Below, one piece after another: positions 1 to 9,627 of a DNA stretch of 64,000 nt (positions within the stretch are counted from its first letter, which is position 1; every line of letters begins with the position of its first letter). The DNA comes from Pyrenophora tritici-repentis (lineage: Eukaryota; Ascomycota; Dothideomycetes; Pleosporales; Pleosporaceae): positions 372,001 to 436,000 of the forward strand of contig NC_089392.1 in assembly GCF_003171515.1 (NCBI RefSeq), read 5' to 3'. Position numbers and translations under genes: made by a program. The notes under the pieces were generated by a model. The model worked only from the letters and a program-made list of their open reading frames with translations, ran no database searches and was not told the DNA's origin.

Positions 1-103
1 TGCACCAAGCCTCACCGGCGACGCGACTCCTCCGACAGTAACTGGCAGGCACAGACTTCGACAGGTCGCATAGACCTAGACCCCATCCATACACGGCGAC
101 ATC

Positions 104-1595
104 ATGGTGGAAGACAAGTACGCATGCTGCGGCTGCACGCAAACGTCGGGAAACTGACGAGAATACCAGATATGTAGGCCTCATGCTGGCCGTGAGCTCC
201 TCACTCGCCATCGGCGCGAGTTTTGTCATTACCAAGAAAGGGCTAAATGCCTCCATCGAGAAGCACGGCTTTAATGGCGACGGCTTCGGATATCTGCAGA
301 ATCCGGTATGGTGGGCTGGAATAACGACAAGTGAGTGCGCACAGAACAAATCACGTCAGCGCATGTGGCTAATACGAAGAAACAGTGGTACTCGGCGAGA
401 TATTCAACTTTGCAGCTTACGCCTTCGCTCCGGCCATCCTCGTGACCCCGCTTGGAGCCCTCTCCGTACTCATCGGCGCTGTATTGGGCTCCTACTTTCT
501 CGACGAGCAGCTCGGCTTGCTGGGCAAAATTGGTTGCGCAATATGTCTGATCGGCTCCGTCATCATCGTCCTCCATGCCCCACCTGACAAGGAGGTCGAG
601 TCGGTTGAGGAGATTTTGAATCTTGCCCTCCAGCCTGGTACGTCTGACGCACCTTTTTCCCGAGCTTGGAACACGGTGCTAACTGCATGGCTTCAGGCTT
701 CCTCTTTTACTGTGCCTTTGTCGTCGTCTTCTGCATCGTCATGATCTACAAAATCGCTCCCAAATACGGTCGCAAAAACCCCCTCATCTACCTCTCCATC
801 TGCTCGACATCCGGCTCCGTCTCGATCATGTTCATCAAGGCCTTTGGCATTGCGCTTAAAATGACGTTCGCGGGCAACAACCAGTTCACCCACCCTTCGA
901 CCTACGTCTTCGTTATCCTGGTTGTGGGCTGCATCCTCACGCAGATGAATTACTTCAACAAGGCCCTCAGCCAGTTCTCCACCAACATGTATGACTTCAC
1001 ACCACCTACAACTTCATTTCTCATACTGACTTGTGCGATTAGTGTTAACCCTCTTTACTATGTAACTTTCACCACATGCACGCTCGTTGCATCGTGCCTC
1101 CTCTTCCAAGGCTTCAACACCACCTCCGCCGTAAACACCATCTCGCTCCTCTGCGGTTTCCTCATCATCTTCTCCGGTGTATACCTCCTTAACCTCTCTC
1201 GAGAGGACCCCAACGGCAACAAACAACTCGGTTCGTGCTTCACCGATGGCCCACCATCCGACGCCATGTCCGGCTTCCCTACCCGACACAGCATGCAAAT
1301 CCGACGCAGCGAAGATTTATTTGAGCGTCATTCAAACGCCATTGTCCGTGATAGCAGGAGATCCAGCTACATGGATGCTGGCGATAGAGGGGCGCTGATG
1401 CACGACTACGATGTCGAAAACCAGTTCGAACTTGGCGACTTGGCCGACAGCGACGATGACCTAGAAAGCGGTCAAAGCACAAAGCGGACAAGCTTCGACG
1501 AGGAGACAAGGATAAACGGGAGATTGAGCGGAACAGGCAGAGGCAGAGTACAGAAAGAGTCTGTACAACCGAAACGGAACTCGACCCTTCGGTAG
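104..1595 (+). CDS. NIPA-family magnesium transporter (DUF803), 5 exons
   Basis: Predicted multi-pass membrane protein of the NIPA (non-imprinted in Prader-Willi/Angelman) family, known as Mg2+ transporters of plasma and endosomal membranes. Exons are 104-117, 170-330, 386-637, 697-988 and 1043-1595, giving 423 aa. The tiny first exon joins to give MVEDKYVGLMLAVSSSLAIG, the usual family N terminus, which fixes the start. Further family blocks are GEIFNFAAYAFAPAILVTPL (exon 3), YGRKNPLIYLSICSTSGSVS and KAFGIALKMTFAGNNQF (exon 4), and NPLYYVTFTTCTLVAS after the last intron. About nine hydrophobic helices are visible. The last ~125 residues are hydrophilic and Ser/Arg/Asp-rich, as in other fungal members, and are probably cytosolic. 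Introns are 52-59 nt. Transport substrate is inferred from the family only. Confidence 0.93.
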
Positions 1596-2068
1596 AAAGA
1601 CGACTCATAAATCTGAGGCGTCTGCGGGAACAGGTGCCCGGTAACATTGCCTGTATTTGGCTGATTTATGGGGTTATATTGGATCGCATCGCGGAGTTTG
1701 AGGCGCTTATTATGCCATGGGCCCAAGGGATGGGAGGAGGCGCTTGTGTTAAAGTGCCGGTCACTGTACTTGTACGATGAGAGCATGATGTTTATACCCA
1801 GAAGCATGGATGACTTGGAAGGGTATTATCTCCTTTGTAACGAACTAGCATTAGCAGACATTAATTTCATTATCAAATATTCACATTTATATCCTGACTT
1901 GCATTTCTCAAACGATGCGTGCACTTTGCAGTCAATGTGTATAATGGGCAACGTGACAACGCGAGTGCGCTAACCAAACTTCGGGCTAGGACGCGAATGC
2001 GCAAACAAACCACCACCTTGACCACTCAACAACCTCAACAACGGCCGTCAAGGCCGCACCCTGCACTA
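1596..2068. other. intergenic, NIPA 3' end to APC4 start
   Basis: A 473-bp spacer between two genes on the same strand. It should hold the NIPA terminator and the APC4 promoter. An open frame runs into APC4 from 1919, but the family-like start is the ATG at 2069. I see no RNA gene or repeat. Confidence 0.6.
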
Positions 2069-4854
2069 ATGGCGACCGCCAGCTCACCCAAAGAGCGCCA
2101 GCTCTTGCAGCAGGCGGAGAAGATTCTGCTGCACCCAATTCATCCGCACCTCATTTCCTACTGTCCTACCATGGACCTGGTTGCAGTGGTTACGGATGAA
2201 GAGAATCTGGACGTCTACAGGATCAATGGGCAAAGAGCTTTTGGTTTAAAGAGAAAGAGTGACGATGTGAGCGTTGTCGAGTTGCAATGGGAATTCAGCG
2301 GCAAAAGCATCGCTGTTAGTTGGACTGATGGCAGTACCGACCTGGTCAGTGCCGAGACGGGCAAGATTACGCACAAAGACCTTAGACTGCCAGAAGTTGA
2401 GGATGAGACACCAACACAGGTCAAATGCATGGGCTGGGGTCTGAACTTTATCAATGTCGAAACTGTGAAGAGGCGGACGGGCTTGAAACCAAAGACGAAT
2501 GATGGTACCACGCCTGCGAAGACGGACATTTTTGGGCATCCGACAACAGAGGACTGGGATGGCTTGAAGGATGACACGACGCTCGAGGACTTTTTGCAGC
2601 GACAACCTGACTTCCAGACGTTGGATGTCGCGCCGGATCTGCCTGATCAGCTCGCTATGATGGATATGGAAGCGCTGCTACCGAAACTTCCTGCGATACC
2701 ACTTCCACCAGCATTACCGTTTATGCGCGTTTCTCAGGCGGACTCTGGGGCGTTTAGTTTGCAGGCAGAGGTTGACTCGCTCCTACATTCGTATCACCTC
2801 AAGGACAACAACTCGGTTGACATGTTCATACGTCTATCAGATCGCGGGACCGTGCATCCTTCCATTTACGATTCCCTGGAGACTGTTAGTGTTCAATTGC
2901 CAAAGGCTTGGAGCGTCTTAAGCACTCCATTGCTACATACAAGTCATCCTTACAGTTGTACGCATGGTCTCTTGATGGACACTAGACTCAGCTCCTCGCC
3001 CACGAAGAAAAGTATAGCTTATGTTCCGTTGACTCTGAACTTTATACCTTCAGCAGGTATCTACCTCCACCTCATCGCGGCAAAGACATCACAGCTACAA
3101 AATCTACTCTTGTATATTACACAAACGCTCCAACGCATCCGCGCCTTCTTCAAGCACTCGCAAGACCTGCCCCGAAAATTCATGATGAACATTGAAGAAA
3201 CACTCGAAGAGAAGGGCCTAGGCGACCTCGTCACCAACCTCTTCCACATAGCATGTACAGGACACTGCAACCCAGTGGTGAAGGAATGGCTCGTCGACGA
3301 ACTAGCAGAAGGAGGCCACAAACGCTGGGACACAACCGTCACAACATCCTTCACCACACTCCTCGCTCTCCTACACGAAAACCTCATCCCGGCACTAGAC
3401 CGCTGTTCGATTGTGATATCGCGTCTCCGGGGGTTAGCCCAATTCCACGACCGCGACTGGATCTTCTCGGGCCCAATCTCAGACTTTACAGCCTTACTAC
3501 AGACGCTGAAGAAAATGCGCCTCCTAGCCCACACCGCCATGCTCTACGCCAGCGAAGAGAAGCGCCAATTCCACAGCTTCAGCAAATGGCTCCGTTTCAC
3601 AATCGACTTTGAAGCCACAGAGCCCGAGTCGCAGTCGCGCACGGAAATGGAGCAGCGCGACGCTGGAGTGGATATATCGCAGGTTCTGGCGTACATCCAG
3701 TACGGTCTCACAAAGTCGGATGTGACGCCCTTTTTACGACCTGAAGCACAGCTCGATCCCAAGACCAAAGCCAGAGACGAAGCGAGCTACGGCGACACGA
3801 ATAAAGCGATTGAATTGCTGAAAGAAGGCGCGAGTTTCAAGGAAGAAGCTCTGTGTCTGGAACATGTAGCCGGTCACTTGAGCACAGGCGTTACAGGGCT
3901 GTTGAAACAGGTTAGTAAATGGCAGGAAGCTAATATACAAATGGACTCTGGTATTGTACTCGAAGAGGGTGAGAAGGACGATTATGAAATCTTGGATATG
4001 AGGATGGTGTTTGATGTACGTTCCCCCTTCCTTCCCTCCACACCTAATCATTACTAACCCTCTCAGCCCCTAGCACCCCCACTACCAGCATCATCGCCAT
4101 CACCCGCAGACGACACACCAGAAGACCCGATATCAACATACATACTCCTCTCCCCCCCCATCCAACCCCTCCACCCTACACATCCACCGCATCACCCACG
4201 CACCCAATATAACGCACCTGGCAAAAGATACGCTGTCGTACAATGTGTCTACACTGGATTTTGCATCTTCCTCCTCAGAAGCTGCGGGCCAGCAGACAAA
4301 GATTCTGGATGCGAAATTCGCTGATGATGGTATGGTGTTGCTTCTCTTGCAGCAAAGCCAACCGTACAACACTACGGCTAATCAGGAACAACATCGCAAT
4401 ACTATTATATCCCTACCCTACACATCCACACGCTCACCAACGACCACTTCCCCTTCACTCATCTTCCCCGATCCCCGATCCCACACTCCCAGCACAGCAC
4501 TACCACCAAAATCCCTCCTCCCAAAAGGCCACCCCGCACCGCTATCCCACCGCAATACTATCATCATGACACCCCCCCATGCTTCAAAAATACACGCGTC
4601 ATGTCTTCGAAGCAAGGTTTACGCCGCTTAAGCTTGTGGTTAATGGGCGCAAGGGCCGGAGGGTGATTGTAGTGTTGGGGAGTGATTGTAAACATTATCG
4701 CGTGTTGGATATGGATTACAAGGTTAAGAGGGGGAGGAAGGAGGGGGATGGAGGTGGGAGTGATGGGAACATTGATAGCGAGGATAGTGATAGTGATAGT
4801 GATGAGGAGCGGGGTGGAAGGGGAGATGGAGATGTGGAGATGAGTGATGCTTGA
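2069..4854 (+). CDS. APC4: anaphase-promoting complex subunit 4, two apparent frameshifts
   Basis: Scaffold subunit of the APC/C ubiquitin ligase in the nucleus. Exon 1 (2069-4015) encodes 649 residues: an N-terminal WD40-like Apc4 domain (VAVVTDEENLDVYRI, LQWEFSGKSIAVSWTDG) followed by the long helical Apc4 domain. A 51-nt intron (4016-4066) leads into PLAPPLPASSPSP. Downstream the coding frame changes twice. At a run of eight C's (4152-4159) it moves by +1 so that TLHIHRITHAPN can be read. At seven C's (4572-4578) it moves by +1 again, so that the conserved FTPLKLVVNGRKGRRVIVVL block is reached. Both shifts would vanish if each run were one C shorter; the protein would then be about 910 aa with an acidic tail. 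Without that the reading frame ends early. The start at 2069 (MATASSPKERQLLQQ) fits the family better than the upstream in-frame ATG at 1919. Confidence 0.85.
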
Positions 4855-5178
4855 GAAGGGGTGAGCAGAATGTCATATACAGACTCTAAGTCAATCCCCA
4901 AGTATTGAGACAACAAATGACAAGCACCCAAACTCCGTTATGCACCATCACAAACAAACAAAATATCAGAAGTGAAGACAGATGCATTTTATCGGAATCA
5001 CATTCCCTAAGAACCTATCATGCACGCAAGCCATAGTAGGAAAAAGCCTAGCTTGCCGAGAAGTTTCCATTTCGTTAGAACGCCCGGCCATCCGCATAGA
5101 GCGGTATGGAGAGAAAAACCGACCGCATCATCGTCGTTCCTGTCGTTGCCCAACGCCACCAGACTACAAAGCAACACT
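4855..5178. other. convergent intergenic, APC4 / RPL2
   Basis: A 324-bp region between the tail ends of two convergent genes, so it should hold two 3' UTRs. Nothing else is visible in it. Confidence 0.6.
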
Positions 5179-6166
5179 CTAGTCCTTTGTCTTCTGGGTA
5201 CCACGGAGCAGACCTGTCCTCCGCGCGGCAATGAGACCGGCCTTTTGACCCTGGGTGGCGTATCTGGAGATGGTTGAGGCTTTACCGATATGCTGGTGGT
5301 TACCACCACCGTGGGGATGGTCGACGGGGTTCATGGCAACACCACGAGTCCTGGGCCAGCTGTTGCGCTTGGCAGCGAACTATGATTGTTAGGGATTGTG
5401 TTCATCTTCGAGCATGAATATGCATACCTTGTGCTTAGCACGCGACGCCTTCATGAGAGGCTTGTCTGTGCGGCCACCTCCAGCGACGATACCGACCATA
5501 CCACGGCATGAGCTGGGGAGAACCTTCTTGGCACCAGATGGGAGCTTGACACGGGTCTTGCCCTCATCGGGGTTGTGGCCGATGACGGTAACGTAGTTAC
5601 CAGAGGTACGGCCGAGCGCACCACGGTCACCGTTCTTGTCTTCGACGTTGGTGAGGACGGTACCTTCGGGGACCGAGTGGAGAGGGAGGACGTTGCCGAT
5701 GGTGAGCGCGGCGTTCTTTCCGGCGTAGATGAACTTTTGCCATGTCAGTTTGTTATCCCAACTGCCATCTCCGTTATTTCCGACTAACCTGGCCAGTGTA
5801 CATGCCCTCGTTGGCGATGAAAGTCTCGGTGTTGTGCTTGTACTTGTATGGGTTGCGGAAAGTGACCCTGGCGAGAGGAGCGCCTAATCGCAATTTCGTC
5901 AGTTGAGGCTCTGGAGGTCGAATTTTATATGTCGGTACTCACCACGACCGGAATCGTGGACAATCTCCTTTACGACACCCCGGATGTATCCATTGCGCTC
6001 AGCCTGTGCCCATTAGCCTGTATCCAGTGTGTCCAAGTTTGCGATGGCGGGCCATGGAACGTACGTAGTCGAGCGTGCGGAACTGGGCCGGGTTCTTGTT
6101 CAGGCGGGTGTTGGCCGTGAAGATCGAGCCGCGACCCTTACGTTGGTTGCGAATTACCCTACCCAT
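5179..6166 (-). CDS. RPL2: cytosolic 60S ribosomal protein uL2 (RPL2/L8), 5 exons
   Basis: Core protein of the large ribosomal subunit, near the peptidyl-transferase centre. Exons, in mRNA order, are 6065-6166, 5943-6003, 5789-5883, 5428-5733 and 5179-5379, giving exactly 254 aa, the same length as yeast Rpl2. The start [20 protein letters not shown] is canonical. Other landmarks are the [17 protein letters not shown] block across intron 2, the [16 protein letters not shown] segment, and the highly conserved [12 protein letters not shown] loop near the C terminus, which ends [14 protein letters not shown]. The four introns are 48-61 nt. Nothing is missing or odd. The gene converges on APC4, and its promoter lies in 6167-6780. 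Confidence 0.98.
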
Positions 6167-6795
6167 GGCGACGACGGTGTTGTTGTGAGTAGGACGGTCG
6201 TTGGAGGAGATGGAAGTGTGCGAGAGCGTAATTCCTGCCATTAAGCGAGTGTGTGTTTTGGGTTTAGCGCCGCACGGATCACGCACCTCGCTCAGCACCA
6301 CCTTGAACGTCTCCAGCACTCTTTTATTTCATCTATTTCCTATAGGGCTGTCTAACTCTCTTCGTGATGGTCTACGCATTAATTTCAGTATAGTACTAAT
6401 ATCGCAAGCGTCGTGTTGTCTGCACTTTCGCTCGGCTGTGAAGCATTCTTCAGCCAGCAAGTCGCGGCTATATTATCCTCGTACTCATAGCTCAAGCCGT
6501 TCGTTATCGTAACTGCTCTACACTTTACAGATCCTGCCAAATTTTCATTTTACTGCATGAGTTATCAATCCTTATAATTGTAGGCGGGTTGGAAATATCT
6601 GTTGTCGATGAAGATGGCTCAGCGGAGGATGTGGACGATGAGGATGACGTCGATACAAACGCAGCACTAGTCGTCTAGGGAAATGAGGACGACGTTGAAG
6701 CATTCCTCAAACTGGTCGACTGGGAAAGTACCGCTGATACTTATGTCGCACTGTTGACTTTTGTTAGTGGTGTGCGTGTAAAGATGCATCTCCCC
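6167..6795. other. RPL2 upstream region
   Basis: About 630 bp upstream of RPL2 and downstream of the decayed gene at 6796-7078. It should contain the RPL2 promoter. Plus-strand bases 6590-6678 carry a short acidic open stretch (VVDEDGSAEDVDDEDDV) ending in TAG. It has no start or family likeness and I do not call it. Confidence 0.4.
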
Positions 6796-7078
6796 TTACC
6801 TAAGTTAGCTTTCTGAACCGCAAACACGCCACCCACGCTTCCACCCACAATTCCCATAATCAAAATCATCGTAAACCCCAGAAGAATCCAAATATATCAC
6901 CGTCGCAAGCCTAATACGGTCAAATTCCGTAGCAAAGCTCCATCGCTTTTCCCATATTGGACGACTGCAGCAGTAGCCCTTTCGAGGAGTTGTAGCTGTA
7001 CGCCAAAGTCGGCTGCTCATCACTTTGATCGACTTGTAGATCCGAATGGTTGTATGCTACTTGTGGCGCGTCTGCCAT
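6796..7078 (-). pseudogene. decayed small single-pass membrane protein gene
   Basis: An ATG at 7078 opens MADAPQVAYNHSDLQVDQS, a Pro/Ser/Gln-type hydrophilic N terminus seen in many small fungal proteins that carry one membrane helix followed by a glycine-rich stretch. That frame ends at TGA 6920-6922. In another frame of the same strand the expected second half follows: GLRR, an in-frame TGA (6897-6899), then the hydrophobic YIWILLGFTMILIMGIVGG and SVGGVFAVQKANL. One frame change plus one nonsense codon separate the halves. The TGA follows CGA CGG and could come from a C-to-T change, which would suit repeat-induced point mutation, but a single site proves nothing. Family assignment is by pattern only. 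An alternative is a real gene whose intron I failed to see. Confidence 0.45.
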
Positions 7079-8724
7079 TGCGATGTGCTGTGTTGGTACA
7101 GCAACGGATGGAAGGTGATCCGTCACAATTCTCCATGGTCAGCTACTGTCCCTTGTGCCGCATTGAGAGCTGCGAAGGCTGAGCTGAAGAGATTGCACGA
7201 AGACAGTACTGTTGTGCATCACGCCACTTCAAATTCTGCAAGTGTCGAGCGCATCGTCGTGTTTCAAAGATACGGTGAGATTGGGGGCCACGACCATGAC
7301 ATACAATCACGCGCCTGATTGACCTGCTGCTACGTAGGGAGTGACCAAATTCATATGTTATTGACAAGCTCATACAACAAAATATCTTAAGTACATGTCA
7401 CCAGCCAGTTCTTACTACGGTAGTAAGCACCAAGAACTCTGTACATTTGCTCTGCTGACCAGCAATCTCCCCCTTAATACCTAGATGAAAATAACATCCT
7501 AGGACCGATAATGTTGGTCAGGTTATATTCGGTAATGCCAAGCTTTGAGCCATAACCTTGCGGATAAGAGAACTATCGTTCACACCGAGGTCCTAGCCAC
7601 GCATGCAATTTACTGCGTGTGAGAACGACGAGTTCAGCTGAAACAGTCCGTCAGTCCCAATACGAAGGTACGGGGTTGTCACGTTACATTTTGGGTCGGT
7701 AATCATGTTCAGCCGTCCACAGGCCGCTGCTGTCACAAGCTTTGCAAAGTGGTCAATCAAATAGGGGGTCCCCACGCGGCTTAGGTTTTGTCTTGGCTAC
7801 CCAACGGCTCAGCTATTCGAGGTGACTGTGAATCTCACAACTAGGAAGAACCTCTTCAATACTCAACATACGTAATATAGTCAAACCTCTGACGATCAAA
7901 CCAGTGCAAGAAACGCAGGCTTCATGATGGATGGGATTCTATAGCACACCTGTGTATTTAGCAACTACTATGTGCACCGCACAGTGTATATGAACACGGC
8001 TTTACGCCAGCAAGCTAAACTTCTTAACACAGGAATCATGAATCACCAGAGATACTGTGTGACCACTTCCAAGCACCGACTTCTTCATCACATCTAGTAA
8101 CTGTCGGGACATGCGCGTACAGCCAGCCCGGCGAGTTTTTCCGGGCCGGAAGCTTGAACCACTAGTTAGACCAAGCTTCCCGCTTAGCTCGCAACCGTAC
8201 ATATGGAGATCTCTCCATCCAGCTCTTGCTCACTACTAATCAAATACTATACACTTTGTTCGTTGCAACGACTGCTAGTATTCGACACCTTTGCCGTGTC
8301 AACAGTAACAAACTCCAAATATCTGGCTACAAGCTTACTCTCCGCAGCATCTAGTCCATACTCTCAGATCTCGAAATCAAGCAATCAAATTCTCACTGCA
8401 CAACCAAATTGAGACCATCAAATGACATGAACAACTAAGATTTTCATATTTTCTACTGCTGCCACACTCGTCAAGAGGACAGACCAAAAAAGGCTAAATA
8501 TATACATTGCGATGGAAAAGGGTCGCAGGACCCCGTCCACAACAAAAAAGAAAAGGTTAAGATCTGCACAAGAAATGAAGTCTGCTCTAACTCTCCATCC
8601 GAACCAACTACAACCAGCCTTTTATCCAGAAGGAAGGATATCGTGCATGGGTTGATTTCCCAATCTCACTCGCACTCAAGAGCTCAAGAGCTCAAGAGAG
8701 AGAAGAAAAGACGCTACGCGCCAT
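7079..8724. other. gene-poor region upstream of the relic and 3' of the xylanase
   Basis: About 1.65 kb. Short minus-strand open stretches occur at 7593-7775 (contains ITDPKCNVTTPYLRIGTDG) and 8002-8202. Neither has a supported start, introns or a family I recognise. They may be further gene remains. No RNA gene or repeat array is visible. Confidence 0.4.
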
Positions 8725-9448
8725 CTATTTTCCAGAGATGGTGTAGGCAGAGTTACCGGCAGCATTGCCCCAGCCCTCAGTGGAGAGAGTCTGGTAGTCG
8801 TGGGTACCAAGGTTCATGCCGAGCTTGGCCCAAGCGTCGAAGTGGCACTTGGTGGTGATGGTGCCGCTGCCGGGCCTCTTGCTCTGACGGTTGGAGATGT
8901 ACTGGGTGAAGGTGGTGGTGCCGACAATGGAAGGCTGATTGACCTGGGTGTGCTTCCAGATGTCGTAGACGGAGCCGTCGCAGGTGACGGTGCCCATCTT
9001 CTGGCCCTGTGCGGAGCCGGAGCCGTTGCTGGTGTACTCCTGGACGTAGTACTCAATCAGGGGGTTCTTGGTCCAGCCGTAGACGGCGACGATGACGGTA
9101 CCGGCTTGAGCCTGGGTAGAGCCCTGGAAGCTGATGGCCCTGTTGTGGTGTGTTAGTTTGGTGATCAATGAAGAAAATGGAGGAGTAGATGGCTTACCTG
9201 TTGGTTCCCTTCTTCCATCCCTTTCCGACGACGAAGTCACCGGCGTTGGAGAACTTTACAGAGTATCCATTGCTGGTGGACTGGAACTGGACGTTGCCGC
9301 TGGTCTTGTAGTTCTGGTCGTAGTCCTGACGAGCCATGAGGGACTTGGTTCCGCTGATTTCAAAGTCAGGAACATCGGCGGTGGGAGCGGCAAAGGCAGA
9401 GCCAGCAATGGCCGAAACGGCGAGGACGATAGAGCTGAAGGCAACCAT
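8725..9448 (-). CDS. secreted GH11 endo-1,4-beta-xylanase, divergent
   Basis: Predicted extracellular endoxylanase cutting beta-1,4-xylan. Exons 9198-9448 and 8725-9139 flank a 58-nt intron and give 221 aa. Residues 1-20 form a signal peptide (MVAFSSIVLAVSAIAGSAFA), followed by a probable propeptide up to SLMAR (about residue 40). The two catalytic glutamates are visible: E113 in NPLIEYYVQEY (nucleophile) and E205 in LSTEGWGNAAG (acid/base). The thumb loop NQPSIVGTTTF and the HFDAWAKLGMNLG helix are also present. Oddities: the aromatic N-terminal strand (YYxFWTDG in most GH11) is replaced by a short QNYKTSG-like segment, and the second catalytic motif is GWGNAAG rather than the more usual GY-SSG form. 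There is no carbohydrate-binding module. Activity is inferred from the intact catalytic pair. Confidence 0.93.
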
Positions 9449-9616
9449 TGTGAAGTGTTGGTGGTTTTTTGTTGAGGTGTTGGTGATGGATGTGAAGAAG
9501 AAGAAGGCAGACACTCAGTGTACAGCGAAGAAAGGTAGTTGTAAAGGTAGACTGATCGAGTAGAGAATGGAAGGCGATGAAGCTGATGATTCTACTTGGT
9601 CGACACCGTCCTGTAC

Positions 9617-9627
9617 CTATATACTCG
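9617..9627 (-). promoter_or_regulatory. TATA-like box of the xylanase gene
   Basis: On the minus strand the sequence GAGTATATAGG lies about 170 bp upstream of the xylanase ATG at 9448, a usual position for a fungal TATA element. Further upstream, GGCAAA-type hexamers near 9839 and 9992 on the plus strand resemble the GGCWWW element of xylanase regulators (XlnR/Xyr1). They are common by chance. Confidence 0.4.

Noticed and set aside
4331..4353. 23-nt GT-AG interval in APC4 considered as an intron
   Set aside because: Too short for splicing, and it does not explain both frame changes; the poly-C runs do.
8002..8202. Minus-strand open stretch in the region upstream of the relic gene
   Set aside because: No domain, no start or splice context. 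Could be a relic but nothing supports it.
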